Under the pieces are notes generated by a model. That model worked only from the letters and a program-made list of their open reading frames with translations. It searched no databases and was not told the DNA's origin. From Acidianus manzaensis (GTDB lineage Archaea > Thermoproteota > Thermoprotei_A > Sulfolobales > Sulfolobaceae): 64,000 bases of DNA. The number at the start of each line of letters is the position of its first letter. Position 1 is the stretch's first letter. The stretch spans positions 2,601,001 to 2,665,000 of the forward strand of contig NZ_CP020477.1 of assembly GCF_002116695.1 (NCBI RefSeq). The letters are read 5' to 3'. This document shows, piece after piece, positions 43,706 through 53,244 of this stretch. The translations under genes and the position numbers were made by a program.

Positions 43706-46699
43706 TTATTTATTATTAGTTTTTTTAATCTCATCATCACTTATTATACCCCTAGCCTTAAGTTCAGGAAGAATTAATTTAGCACCATCACTTATAAATG
43801 AAATATCTGAAAAGAGTAGCTCTAGGTAGTAGATTTTCCTTTTTACTGCTTCTTCTTTAACAATTATTAAAGGAAGTAGTGGTAACATTAACAAAGCGAG
43901 TAGTCTTGCTATTTCATCGTTTGATTCTAGTAATTTCAAGAAATAGTTAGAGTCTTCTTTATTAATTATTCTTTTATCAAGAAGTTCTGATAACTTGGAC
44001 CAGGCGTCATCTCTTATTATTTCATTGTTTGATTCTAGTAATTTCAAGTAGTAGTTTTTCCTTTGTATTGCTTCTTCTTTATTAATTATTCTTTTATCAA
44101 GAAGTTCTGGTAACATTAACCAAGCGAGTAGTCTTGCTGTTTCATTGTTTGATTCTATTAATTTCAAGTAAATATATTTAATAACATGTTTAATATTCTC
44201 GACTTCTAGAAAGTCTTTCTGCAATATATAGATAATTTGAAATATTACATATCCTAAAGCGTCTATGAGTATAGTTCTATTACTCTTTTCAAAGATTACC
44301 ATAAGATATTTTAAGAGCCAGACTTCATACTTCTCTCTTTCTTCCTCCTCTAGGAGCCAAAAGAGTGATAAAGTATATGGTGGATAAAGTCCATTAAGTT
44401 CGAGGTCAACTAAATTTTGTGGATCTTCTATACTTTCAATTACCTTCAAATACTTATCCTTATTCTTCTTAATATACTCCCTAATCTTCTCCTCAATATT
44501 CTCCAAATAATTCGTATCTATATTCTCTGCTTTAAGTACTTCCTTTAAGTTCTCTTCTATACCTATGAGTACAGAAGGATGAATTGGAACTACTTCACCT
44601 TCGTAATTTACTTCAAATAGGGGTAGTCTTACCTCCTCTTCATCAATGTATCTCCATTGTAGCTTGGTTAAAGCATTTATTAATAGTTTTAGTTCTTGAT
44701 CTTCTACTTCATCTTCATCAACAAGAGGGTAAAAAGCGTTAAGATTTACTCCCTCCATACATGCTAGCTTAAGAAAAGAAAGGAGGCAGAGTTTCTCTTT
44801 TTTAACTTCATGTAGTCTTCCATTATTCTTATATAGAGAAAGATAGGCATCTTTAACTCTATTCTTAACATATTCTTCGAGGGAGTGGATGTTATGCATA
44901 TTTTCAAGGAATTTTTTGATTTCCTCTTCACTTATACTACCTTTCCTTATCTTGTCAAAGAAGAAACGAATGAAAATTGGAAGACCTTTACTTTCTCTTA
45001 TTATATCATCTTTGAACTTCTGTACTGTTTCTATTTGAGGAGAATTATTTCTTTCTTGCTCTTCCAATAATTTCAGTTGAGAGTAAAACACTTCCGCTAG
45101 CTCTTTCTCAGAAGCTTGCTTTGTTTCAATTTCCATTATCCTCTGTTCGATGCTTTTAAGTTCTTCATTATTTTCTTTATAACTGTCCTTTAGCTTCTCC
45201 ATCATTTTATTGAATCTAAAGTTAGATAGTGAAATGATGACTGGGCCATTAGGCTTATTTTTTGAATTTCTTCCTACCTTAAAGATTTCCCAAGAGTTCT
45301 CTTCAAAGTTAGAATCATCCCAGAGGTAAACTGCCCTATTTACGGGCATATAATCGGTGAAATTCCCTGGTCCTTTTATCCAATAGATTTTTATATCCTT
45401 GTATTTTTCTGCTATATCTCTTGCTATCCTATAAGCTAGGTAGGTTTTACCAACGCCCATTTCACCCCTAATTACAATAATCTTTCCAGTAGGGTTACTC
45501 AATTCCTCTTTTACAAGCTCCCACACTTTGTTAAATTCGTCTTCATGAATGTTGACTACTTCTCCTTGAATATTGTAAAATAACGGAAGATCTTTGCCAG
45601 TAATTTGCTTTATCCCAGGATGAGTTTCTTCAATTAATTGTTCAAGTTTTTTGTATTTTTCCTCATTATTTAACGCTTCAAGTGCTTGGCATACTTCATT
45701 AAAACTAACGCCTAAGTAGAAGGCAAGACTATAGGCAAAGAATTTCCTCAAGTCATCATTAAGAGTCTTCCATTTAATTACTAATTTTAGGAATCCGTTA
45801 AGTGGATTCTCGTCGTTTGACCTAATTGCTCCTCCAATTAACACACTCAGTAATGTTCCTCCAATGGAACCAAATGTGGATGATATGAAATTCAATACTT
45901 CTGGTTTTATAATCTTATTAAGAATTTCATTCAAATTATTTGTAATAATCTCAGTGCCTCCATCAATAATTCCTCCTATTATCAGATCTTTAATCTTAGT
46001 TTTTTCCATTAATTCGTTAAGAGTTTTTAGCTGGTGCCTTAGTTCATCCTCCTTTCCTTCCTTAATGTAGTTCAGTAAGCTGGGCATGACGTAATTAATT
46101 CCAAACCAGTTTATTCTTGTATTCTCTTCTTTAAGGATGTCATTTAGCTTTCCTATATCTTGAGAATCTTTATCTTCCGATAATATCTTGTTAGGTATCC
46201 AAAATGGAATAATGTAGGCGTCTTCGTTTTCTTTCATTATCTCTTTAAGGCTTTTTACTATTGCCTTCGAGATCTTATCGCCAAATAGTACTTCTTTCTT
46301 TTCTAGTAGTAGCCTAATCCTCTCTTTTGATCTCTTGTCATCGCCTACTAATTCTCTCTCTAGGTCATTTAGAGGGACTGATGTTGTGAATAAATTCTTT
46401 AATTTTTCCTGGAATTTCTTAAAGAACTCTTTTATCTTATTTTGATCGTCTACAGGAACTTTCTCCTCTTCATAACTTAATACTTTTTCAACTATTTTGG
46501 AGGGATCAATGTCGAGTCCTTCACAAGGGTAAGTTTTTAGGTGATTTATGAAGTATTTTTTCCCAGAGAGAGGAGGACCAACGATAATAATCTTTACTTG
46601 ATTTCCTTTCTCTCTAAGAATATCGCAAATATACTTCTCAGTCTTCTCAGTCTCTCTTATGAATGGCTCTAAAAATTTCTCTTCGAAGTTTTGTGGCAC
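43706..46699 (-). CDS. Large STAND-type ATPase with two P-loops and C-terminal helical repeats
   Basis: This 997-residue protein starts at GTG 46699. A first P-loop 'IIIVGPPLSGKKYFI' lies at about 37-51 and a second, better one, 'IIVIRGEMGVGKTYLAYRIA', at about 408-427, with Walker B-like 'AVYLWDDSN' near 456. A hydrophobic Gly-rich stretch (about 237-290) may be a membrane-active or packing region. From about 840 to the end, four repeats of about 40 residues recur ('YYLKLLESNNEIIRDDAWSKLSELLDKRI...'), HEAT-like. This N-effector, central NTPase, C-terminal repeat layout is that of STAND/AVAST-like antiviral sensors. A Walker-dead relative lies at 37255. Confidence 0.75.
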   Translation of the reverse strand: MPQNFEEKFLEPFIRETEKTEKYICDILREKGNQVKIIIVGPPLSGKKYFINHLKTYPCEGLDIDPSKIVEKVLSYEEEKVPVDDQNKIKEFFKKFQEKLKNLFTTSVPLNDLERELVGDDKRSKERIRLLLEKKEVLFGDKISKAIVKSLKEIMKENEDAYIIPFWIPNKILSEDKDSQDIGKLNDILKEENTRINWFGINYVMPSLLNYIKEGKEDELRHQLKTLNELMEKTKIKDLIIGGIIDGGTEIITNNLNEILNKIIKPEVLNFISSTFGSIGGTLLSVLIGGAIRSNDENPLNGFLKLVIKWKTLNDDLRKFFAYSLAFYLGVSFNEVCQALEALNNEEKYKKLEQLIEETHPGIKQITGKDLPLFYNIQGEVVNIHEDEFNKVWELVKEELSNPTGKIIVIRGEMGVGKTYLAYRIARDIAEKYKDIKIYWIKGPGNFTDYMPVNRAVYLWDDSNFEENSWEIFKVGRNSKNKPNGPVIISLSNFRFNKMMEKLKDSYKENNEELKSIEQRIMEIETKQASEKELAEVFYSQLKLLEEQERNNSPQIETVQKFKDDIIRESKGLPIFIRFFFDKIRKGSISEEEIKKFLENMHNIHSLEEYVKNRVKDAYLSLYKNNGRLHEVKKEKLCLLSFLKLACMEGVNLNAFYPLVDEDEVEDQELKLLINALTKLQWRYIDEEEVRLPLFEVNYEGEVVPIHPSVLIGIEENLKEVLKAENIDTNYLENIEEKIREYIKKNKDKYLKVIESIEDPQNLVDLELNGLYPPYTLSLFWLLEEEEREKYEVWLLKYLMVIFEKSNRTILIDALGYVIFQIIYILQKDFLEVENIKHVIKYIYLKLIESNNETARLLAWLMLPELLDKRIINKEEAIQRKNYYLKLLESNNEIIRDDAWSKLSELLDKRIINKEDSNYFLKLLESNDEIARLLALLMLPLLPLIIVKEEAVKRKIYYLELLFSDISFISDGAKLILPELKARGIISDDEIKKTNNK
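43820..44180 (-). repeat. Tandem coding repeats at the 3' end of the large ATPase gene
   Basis: Units of about 125-140 bp repeat within the coding region, visible as recurrent 'AATTATTCTTTTATCAAGAA' and 'TTGATTCTAGTAATTTCAAG' stretches. They code for the HEAT-like repeats. Near-identity suggests recent unit duplication. Confidence 0.65.
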
Positions 46700-47001
46700 A
46701 TAAATTATTTTATATTCACATTATTTATATATTATGAACAACGAAGATGTAATTTAGTTACTTTTAACATAAAATTGCTGGGTACACGAAAAAGCATTAT
46801 GGAGTTGTAATTTCCTCCGCATTCTAAGCAGTATTCTACAAATTCAATTTATGAGAGATTTCTAAGATTTATTTAAGCTAACAGAAAGAATATAAATTAA
46901 AACTTAAGAAATAAATTGAATTATATGAGAGAAAAACATTCGTGGATAGGCAATATTAAATTATAATTTTTATGAGTGTAGTTGTTGCCTGGTTCCATGT
47001 T
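46700..47001. other. Promoter region of the large ATPase and 3' flank of the next gene
   Basis: The minus-strand TATA-like boxes AATATATAAATAA (about 46722-46735) and GAATATAAAAT (about 46707-46718) lie upstream of the GTG at 46699. Nothing else recognised. Confidence 0.4.
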
Positions 47002-47685
47002 TTATGTTTTTGCCACCGATGCTAGCTTGTATGTCTCTTCGATTAAATGTTTCATTACTTCTACTGCACAATCTATATTCTTCTTGGCTTCTTCATTATC
47101 TAGCCATATTTTCAGATCATTAGTTATTGATGAGTTATTCTTTATTGAGCTTTTTGATGCTTCTGTAAGTTTTCTAGTGAATTGTTCAGCTAAGTGTGCA
47201 ATATGATCACCATTATTCTTAACTTTATTAGCGCATTCGGTCAAATTATTATTCAATAGACCACCAATCTTAGCGCAATTAATCAAAAACTGGAAACCTA
47301 TCTTCTTATCTTTTAACATATTAATATTTTGGTCGTCAGGGGTGTAACTAACGAGTACGCCATTATTATTGAATTTAAGATCCTTAGCGATAAGCCTATA
47401 GAACAATGCAGCCTCTAGGGCTGACCTAGCCATTATTGCTGATGGTTCATTAAGCCCCATTCCGAATGCTAATAATGCCTGCTTAAGGAGTTCAATAGGG
47501 ATGTAGAACATAAAGTAGGTTTCATTGAAGCCCCTAGTTTGGGCTAGTGAATCCAACTCATCATCAATGAACTTAAACCTTTCAGCATGGAAATTACACA
47601 ATTGCACCTCAGGCCAACCATTAACATGCTTAAGCTTAACAGGTTCTGTATTCTCATTTATGCAATATGGTACCGAACACTTCAT
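47002..47685 (-). CDS. DUF4145/HEPN-like protein with an N-terminal Zn-binding motif
   Basis: The 227-residue product from ATG 47685 starts 'MKCSVPYCINENTEP' and 'VQLCNFHAERF', a CxxxxC...CxxH pattern for one metal ion. The rest is helical, with 'GLNEPSAIMARSALEAALFYRLIAKDL' and 'ECANKVKNNGDHIAHLAEQFTRKL', which match the DUF4145/HEPN-type pattern of an early helix and a late 'R/K-N...H' motif; here Lys replaces the usual Arg. HEPN proteins are common RNases or partners in conflict systems. The role here is inferred only. TTG at 47691 is an alternative start. Confidence 0.6.
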   Translation of the reverse strand: MKCSVPYCINENTEPVKLKHVNGWPEVQLCNFHAERFKFIDDELDSLAQTRGFNETYFMFYIPIELLKQALLAFGMGLNEPSAIMARSALEAALFYRLIAKDLKFNNNGVLVSYTPDDQNINMLKDKKIGFQFLINCAKIGGLLNNNLTECANKVKNNGDHIAHLAEQFTRKLTEASKSSIKNNSSITNDLKIWLDNEEAKKNIDCAVEVMKHLIEETYKLASVAKT

Positions 47686-47744
47686 AAGCAATATTTAGTC
47701 AATTTAAGTATTTAATATTATATGCTAAAGTTTAATTGCATTAT

Positions 47745-48010
47745 TGTCTATTCAATGTTTCTGCTATTCGCATTAACAAGTCATATATTTTTGCTATGCA
47801 ATGGGCTAGTGGTTTCCTAACGCTCTCACCATAAATAGTGACTTCTGCATCCTGCTCCTTTAATTTGACGATTAGTTCTGAATCTTAAATATAAGCTGTA
47901 TAGCCTAACTTAGATCGATCATCTGTCCGTGTCGTCTAGCTTCTCTTTTGAAGGTCCTATTGCTCTGTATTTGTTGTAGAAGATAACCACGAATTCCTTA
48001 TCGCCAATGA
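47745..48010 (-). pseudogene. Remnant of an uncharacterised small protein
   Basis: On the minus strand, two readable pieces are 'GDKEFVVIFYNKYRAIGPSKEKLDDTDR' (about 47925-48015) and 'DSELIVKLKEQDAEVTIYGESVRKPLAHCIAKIYDLLMRIAETL' (about 47755-47885), in different frames and with a stop between. Together they look like a compact αβ protein of roughly 100 residues. I do not recognise the family. Confidence 0.4.
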
Positions 48011-48052
48011 ATTAAAGCATGAGTTTTTTCCTGATATATCTTTAGCAAAGAG

Positions 48053-48796
48053 TTAAGTGTGATTACAATCGCTATTTTCTATACGTTCAATAAAATCATC
48101 TAAATCTTGGTCAGACATTATGTCATCAATATGTTTTTTCTTCTTAATCCGTAGGCATAGGGATGCTGGGTCAGAGTTCTCGCAATAAACTATTATTTTT
48201 ATTATATCATCTTGATTAATTACTAAGGGAGCATTAACTGATTCTATTTGATTATATGGGATATTAAATTTTAAATTCTGAGAACCAAGAAAAGTCTCTT
48301 TTTCATTTGCATTGTTTGCGTTATATCTGAATAAGACTATTAGGTCAACTAATTCAAAATCGTTTTTTGTTATGGTCATAAAGAAGGGTACTTTTTCTTT
48401 TCCGTATATGCAAACATCCTTAAAATACATATGCCAAATAAGCCTCTCCAAAGATGTGACACTTCCAGAAGACGTAAATTTAATAGCCTTAACTACACAT
48501 TCTCTAGCTTGTGTATTACCAGTATTTTCTATTTTTAATTTGATAATTTTTGCTTCACCGATAGTAATATTTTCAGCAATATAAACTGGCTCTCTGTTTG
48601 CTACAGTAGCACCATAAATCTCAAGTTTCAGCTTAGGTTTCTTTAATAATTCAGCATTTTGTTTCTTTAATTCTTCCACTTGTCCTTGTAATGCCTTAGT
48701 TTGTTTATGAGAATAATATACTGAGAATGCCAAGGCTGTTGCTGAAATGACGCTTGCAGATGCGCTTAAATAGGTTATTATATCTAATATACCCAA
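48053..48796 (-). CDS. Membrane-anchored protein with a coiled coil and unknown domain
   Basis: This 247-residue protein has an N-terminal membrane helix 'IITYLSASASVISATALAFSVYYSH' (about 6-30), then a short coiled coil 'QTKALQGQVEELKKQNAELLKKPKLKLEIYG' (about 32-62), then a β-rich domain (65-215) and an acidic C-terminus 'DDIMSDQDLDDFIERIENSDCNHT'. The body is likely cytoplasmic or surface-exposed depending on topology. It sits between two unknown genes in the island and I recognise no family. Bacterial and archaeal defence loci often carry single-helix anchored proteins, but nothing more specific can be said. Confidence 0.6.
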   Translation of the reverse strand: MGILDIITYLSASASVISATALAFSVYYSHKQTKALQGQVEELKKQNAELLKKPKLKLEIYGATVANREPVYIAENITIGEAKIIKLKIENTGNTQARECVVKAIKFTSSGSVTSLERLIWHMYFKDVCIYGKEKVPFFMTITKNDFELVDLIVLFRYNANNANEKETFLGSQNLKFNIPYNQIESVNAPLVINQDDIIKIIVYCENSDPASLCLRIKKKKHIDDIMSDQDLDDFIERIENSDCNHT

Positions 48797-49470
48797 ATCA
48801 GATCACTATAAATATTGAATTAAAGTGATGACAAATAAAAATCTTTTTACAGATTTAGAAGTATTAGTGCTTAGTAAAATACAAAATAGAGAAACTTCTG
48901 ACTTCCTCTCCGCTACTCCCTAAAATCACTTTCTTAGAAATAAATTAATAAAAACAGTTCTGTAACTTTATTCGGTATTACTATAAACTCATTTACAAAA
49001 AGTAAAGAAAGGAAAAGCTTGAAATTCACTCTATTAACAGTACCCTTAAAGAACGCAAAAACGATAGTAAAACAAAAGCGAGCTAAAAACTCAACTCCTA
49101 GTAAAGACAAGAAACCCTTAATCTCCTATAAGAAGCCTCAACAGGAAAATTATTGAAAAGTTGTTAATTAGGTAATGGAAATTGTTTTATCTAATAAAAG
49201 GAAGTCAAAAATATCTATTAAAACAAAGAAAAATAATGTGTAACTGGAAACTAAACGATAATTCTATGGTTCTAATAAAGAGAATAACCTTAATTCTCAG
49301 ATATTCCACAAACTAGGAAAAAAATACAAAGAATCTCTTATTAAGTCTTCTATAAGTCTAATTTCTATTTCGTCACATAACCTTTTCTTATTTTAAGATT
49401 CTTGTATCAAATGATTTTTCTTGCTTCTAACTGTTAGTTAACTATTTTTTTCTGATTTCTTATTATTCTT
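48797..49470. other. Intergenic region upstream of rmlD
   Basis: No gene seen. One MITE-like copy occurs at 49237-49314. A-rich and T-rich tracts are plentiful. Confidence 0.4.
49237..49314 (+). repeat. MITE-like element, copy 6, left end eroded
   Basis: 78 bp, GTGTAACTGGAAACTAAACG to ATATTCCACAAACTA. It belongs to the sub-type with 'GATAATTCTATGG...TCTAATAAAGAGAATAACC' at its centre. The left terminal repeat is shortened. Confidence 0.68.
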
Positions 49471-50355
49471 ATGATTCTGGTTACTGGTGCTGGTGGACTT
49501 TTAGGCAAGAAGCTCGTCAAAGTTTTTGATGATGATGTAGTAGGTGTTTATTATAAGAGTAAGCCTGAGACTTCTCGTTATTTGTCTTTGGATCTTTCTT
49601 CTTTGAATATAAAGGCTATTGAGGATCTATCTCCAGACGTTATTATCCATGCTGCTGCTTTGACTGATGTTGATAAGTGTGAGAAGGATCCTGGTTTGGC
49701 TAGGCTTTTGAATGTTGATGTTACTAGGGAGATTTCTAAGGTTGCAGAGAGGATTAATGCTTACCTGGTTTACATTTCTACGGATTATGTTTTTGACGGT
49801 AAGAGGGGTAATTACAGGGAGGATGATGAGGCTTCTCCTATTAATGTTTATGGTTTAACTAAGTTTGAAGGTGAGAAGGAGGTTATGAGGTTTTCTAGTA
49901 ATTATCTTATTGTAAGGACTAGTACTCCTTATGGTAGTAATCCTGCCAGTGGTAAGGATAATTTTGCTCTTTGGTTATTGAGGAAGTTGAAGAATGGTGA
50001 GAAAGTTAGGATTGTTTCTGATCAGGTTACTTCTCCTACGTTAAATACGAATTTTGCTTTAATGCTTAAGGAATGCGTTGAGAAGAAAGTTAAAGGAATT
50101 ATTCATTTGGCTGGTGCTTCTCCTTTGAGTAGGTATGATTTTTCTGTTTTATTAGCCAGGACTTTTAATCTGGATGAGGGTTTAATTTCGCCTGCTAGTT
50201 CCTCTGAGATGAATTGGATTGCAAAGAGGCCTATGAATTCTTCTTTAAATGTGGAGAAAGCTATGATGCTGGAGAATAAGCCTTTAAAAATTGAGGATGC
50301 TTTAAAAACTCTTAAGAAAGAGATTGAGGAAAATGAAAATTCAGAAATAATCTAG
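49471..50355 (+). CDS. rmlD: dTDP-4-dehydrorhamnose reductase
   Basis: This 294-residue extended SDR has 'MILVTGAGGLLGKKLVKVF' (G-x-x-G-x-x-G), 'LSPDVIIHAAALTDVDKCEKDP', 'VYISTDYVFDGKRGNYREDDE', the catalytic 'YGLTKFEGEKEV' (Y-x-x-x-K) and 'VSDQVTSPTL', all RmlD marks. It reduces dTDP-4-keto-L-rhamnose to dTDP-L-rhamnose. The stop codon TAG at 50353-50355 is formed by the first bases of a MITE-like element, so the C-terminal end ('ENSEII') was likely altered by that insertion. Its codons are G/T-rich in contrast to many neighbours. Confidence 0.92.
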   Translation: MILVTGAGGLLGKKLVKVFDDDVVGVYYKSKPETSRYLSLDLSSLNIKAIEDLSPDVIIHAAALTDVDKCEKDPGLARLLNVDVTREISKVAERINAYLVYISTDYVFDGKRGNYREDDEASPINVYGLTKFEGEKEVMRFSSNYLIVRTSTPYGSNPASGKDNFALWLLRKLKNGEKVRIVSDQVTSPTLNTNFALMLKECVEKKVKGIIHLAGASPLSRYDFSVLLARTFNLDEGLISPASSSEMNWIAKRPMNSSLNVEKAMMLENKPLKIEDALKTLKKEIEENENSEII

Positions 50356-50453
50356 TGTATCATTTGAATACTTTACGCTAATTCTACGTACTCTAATTCT
50401 ACGAATTGCTCTATTCGAGAGAATTACCTCAATTTTCAATACTCCACAAACTA
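50353..50453 (+). repeat. MITE-like element, copy 7, overlapping the rmlD stop codon
   Basis: 101 bp, TAGTGTATCATTTGAATAC to CCACAAACTA, with a short internal duplication (CTAATTCTACG repeated). Its first three bases supply the rmlD stop. Confidence 0.75.
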
Positions 50454-50660
50454 GTATAGAAAAGAAACTTTTCAAACAACTAATTAAATTTATATAATGA
50501 GAGCTTTATAGTCTTTTTCACCTAATTTTTCCTTTTTAGATAGTACTATTTGTCATTTTCAATAGCTAGTTTTTATAATTTATTTATAGAAAAGTATTTT
50601 TAAAGTCTTTGAAAATAAAAAGATTTATAAATTATAAGAGTTAATATAGACCGATATAAT

Positions 50661-50819
50661 ATGCCAGAAGATGAAGAGAAAAGAAAAAAGGAACACCACG
50701 AAGGACATCACCATGAACACGAAGAACATGAAGAAGAACATAGACATCATGAACATGAAGAGCATCATCACGAAGAAAGACACGAGCATGAACATAAACA
50801 TCATCACGAAGAAGAGTAA
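50661..50819 (+). CDS. Histidine/glutamate-rich 52-residue peptide
   Basis: The peptide begins MPEDEEKRKKEHHEGHHHEH and is dominated by His and Glu throughout, ending HHHEEE. Such composition strongly suggests binding of Ni, Zn, Cu or Co ions, as in metal storage or buffering peptides. The TATA-like AAGATTTATAAATTATAA (about 50620-50637) lies about 25-40 bp upstream, so transcription is nearly leaderless. The ORF on the opposite strand (50625-50807) is Met/Phe-rich and is its shadow. No close homologue family known to me. Confidence 0.6.
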   Translation: MPEDEEKRKKEHHEGHHHEHEEHEEEHRHHEHEEHHHEERHEHEHKHHHEEE

Positions 50820-50986
50820 TAAGTTCCTTCTATATTTAAAGTAAAAATAATTTTTATTTTTTAGAAAAACAGTTATAGCATAGATTTATCGAGTATTCTA
50901 TTTGATTATAAAATTATTTTATTAAATGAGAAAAAAGAGTTTTTAGGGTGAAGATAAGCTATTTTCAAATAAAATTCAAATTTTTA

Positions 50987-51054
50987 GGGAGTGAGCGTCT
51001 GGTAAACCCCAGACTGTCGTAAAAGGCTTGGAAATTGGGGCTCTACTCACTCCC
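50987..51054 (+). ncRNA. Structured RNA related to the C/D-box-like family, diverged
   Basis: The outer stem GGGAGTGAG (50987-50995) pairs with CTCACTCCC (51046-51054). Inside, GTCTGG (50997-51002) pairs with CCAGAC (51009-51014). The C and D boxes of the related RNAs at 53001 and 56718 are not preserved. The downstream flank TTTTCTGTTAAAAAAGATTTTCTC matches the conserved flank that follows those RNAs. This is a likely degenerate family member. Confidence 0.55.
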
Positions 51055-51109
51055 TATTTTCCTTGAGAATTTTCTGTTAAAAAAGATTTTCTCACATAAT
51101 AAATGATGT

Positions 51110-51195
51110 GCAATGAAGGATAGTAAGCATCTGATGAAAAGGCTAACTATGAAAGAACGACCTGGAGGCTGACACTCTGCCTTCTCCCTCATTTT
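51110..51195 (+). ncRNA. Possible C/D-box-like RNA, weaker candidate
   Basis: It has CTGATGA (51137-51143) and a final CTGA before a CCTTC that can pair with an upstream GAAGG, so it has a plausible C/D shape. The boxes and spacing are irregular. It directly follows the RNA at 50987. Confidence 0.3.
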
Positions 51196-51469
51196 CCTAA
51201 ATTTTCTGGTGAACTTTATGTAGTTATGATTATCAGATTATCTAGCTATACTTTGTCGTTTTATGACATGAGTATACTCAATTATACAAGTTACAGGAAT
51301 TTACTATGATTAGAAAGGAAGTTTTCGTTCAATTATTAAATAGGAAAATCTAAAATTAAAATGATAATATAGATTTTATTTCAATTTACTATTACTGTAA
51401 CTAATCTCCTTCTTAACCTGTAATTAAGTTCTAATTTTTCTTATCTTCTTCTTATTAGGTATTAACTAT

Positions 51470-52699
51470 CTAATAATTGTTAGTTTGATTTCTAAGTAAA
51501 TTTGCTATGTTCATTTGCCAATCAGCTTTAGCATTTAATATCGTAATTTTCACGTTATTGCTACTATAGTCATCAATAGCAATCCATAATGCATCAGCTA
51601 AAGTATTTGATGGTATTCCACTGTACTGTAAACTTGATAATAACGCGTTATATTCCAAATTAGACCCACAACGAACTGCGAACATGACATTGGTCTCATT
51701 AACTGGTGGTATATTTAAGGCAAAAGGAATTGTATAAATGTATATTAATGAATCCATCTTAGAGGCTAAATATTTGCAATAATAGGATTCACATTTTACA
51801 AATTCTATGTTATATCCTAATTTTCCAAATACGTCTTTAAAATATTTATTAATCATTGCATCACTTTGAACTCTTGATATTTCATCAAATGCTTTTGATA
51901 CGTGGTTTACTAGTAAGGGATTTATTTGGCCATTATATACTATTTTACTTATACTTAGACTATTAAAAACGGAGAAATTATCGAGACCATATGCTGCTTT
52001 ATAAAATGTAGAATTATGTCTTTTATAATTATAGTAAGTATCTATTGTATACATTAGTGCTGCTATGCTGTAAGGTTTAGATGAATTTAACGTCTCTAAT
52101 ATATCGTGCACATATTTATAGTCAGGTAACTCACTTTGAACCTCATTAGCTAATTTCTGAATTGTAGTTTTATTATTATCCGTTAATATTAAATGCATAT
52201 GAGCATAATAATGTTTCCTACTACTATGGTGATTTTTTACAGCTAGAAGTGACTTTACTAGTACTCTTTCTAAATCTTCAGGATTTACTTTAGATGATAA
52301 CATTGTGGATACAAAGTCTGCTGTGTCATATGAATCAATAATGCCGTTATTAAATGCGTTTTTCTCTACAATATAGAGGGATATCATATTTAATAATTTA
52401 TGGTAAAGAGGTTCTAAGCTATCAACCTTATTATTGCCTATACAATCGTATATTACACTTTCAAGCTGTTTCTTTCCGTCAATATAATTTCGTTGACTTA
52501 GATAATTTGTTATTGGGTCACGTAACTTCTCTAGTTCTTGAAATACTTGATCTATTTCAATATTTGGTACTCCATAATATTGTAGAGTATCTCTAACATT
52601 TGTATAGTCATAGAAAGACTCAATAAATGCGAAAGAAGCTAGAGCTCTTTCAACACTCATACATGCAAAAGCTTTAATTGCATTAATTATGTCATCCAT
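51470..52699 (-). CDS. Unknown 409-residue protein near the RNA-associated cassettes
   Basis: It begins 'MDDIINAIKAFACMSVERALASFAFIESF' and is mostly α-helical with Tyr/Asn/Ser-rich stretches. No membrane helix or catalytic motif is clear, and I recognise no family. The 3' end faces two RNA candidates (50987 and 51110), just as the 3' ends of the B proteins face the RNAs at 53001 and 56718. That shared tail-to-tail arrangement is the main reason to link it to the system. The divergent RNA promoter near 52972 lies beyond its start. Confidence 0.55.
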   Translation of the reverse strand: MDDIINAIKAFACMSVERALASFAFIESFYDYTNVRDTLQYYGVPNIEIDQVFQELEKLRDPITNYLSQRNYIDGKKQLESVIYDCIGNNKVDSLEPLYHKLLNMISLYIVEKNAFNNGIIDSYDTADFVSTMLSSKVNPEDLERVLVKSLLAVKNHHSSRKHYYAHMHLILTDNNKTTIQKLANEVQSELPDYKYVHDILETLNSSKPYSIAALMYTIDTYYNYKRHNSTFYKAAYGLDNFSVFNSLSISKIVYNGQINPLLVNHVSKAFDEISRVQSDAMINKYFKDVFGKLGYNIEFVKCESYYCKYLASKMDSLIYIYTIPFALNIPPVNETNVMFAVRCGSNLEYNALLSSLQYSGIPSNTLADALWIAIDDYSSNNVKITILNAKADWQMNIANLLRNQTNNY

Positions 52700-53000
52700 A
52701 ATTATTCTAGCAATTAATTAGTTTTAAATATTTCTTTTAGTAGTGCTCAATATAGTCACAAAAATAGAATTTAATTCTATAAAAATTCAAAATATTAAAA
52801 GTCTTAACAAATATAAAACTAAATGCAAAAAGCAAAAAGTACTGGAGTTCTTATATCTAATTTATCAATATTAATACAGTGATATCTATATTATTTGAAA
52901 TAAAGTTATGTTAATTTGAATTACAAACTTCAAAATTTTATTTATGGTAATACTAAAGAAAATATAGAAATGATTTATATGCAAATTAATCTAAGTTTAA
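52700..53000. other. Divergent promoter region of the 409-residue gene and the C/D RNA
   Basis: The TATA-like GATTTATATGC near 52972-52985 stands about 25 bp before the RNA start at 53001 (plus strand). No gene is seen. Confidence 0.45.
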
Positions 53001-53087
53001 GGGGAGCGGATGAGCGTATGATGAATCCCAAGACTCTGATTATAATGAACCGCTTGCAACTGACGCTATAGTCCCGCTCCCTTTTTT
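53001..53087 (+). ncRNA. Extended-stem C/D-box-like small RNA, copy 1
   Basis: Outer stem GGGAGCGG pairs with CCGCTCCC, and an inner AGCGT pairs with ACGCT. Between them lie C box ATGATGA (53018-53024), an 11-nt guide-like stretch, D' box CTGA (53036-53039), C' box ATAATGA (53042-53048, one mismatch), an 11-nt stretch and D box CTGA (53060-53063). Six T follow at 53082-53087. A TATA box lies about 25 bp upstream. Confidence 0.75.
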
Positions 53088-53244
53088 ATTTAAACTTTTC
53101 TGCTAAAAGATTTTTCTCTCTTCTTAATCAGAATGGAACTTAATCTGACTTTTTCTGTACACTTAATATTAGATCAGCATTAAGTGTTAGGCTGTTGATT
53201 TCTAAGAATATTTACTCAACTAATATTTTTCTAAAAGATTTTTA

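Noticed and set aside
50625..50807. Met/Phe-rich minus-strand ORF
   Set aside because: Complement of the His/Glu-rich peptide, which has a TATA box and a sensible start on the plus strand.
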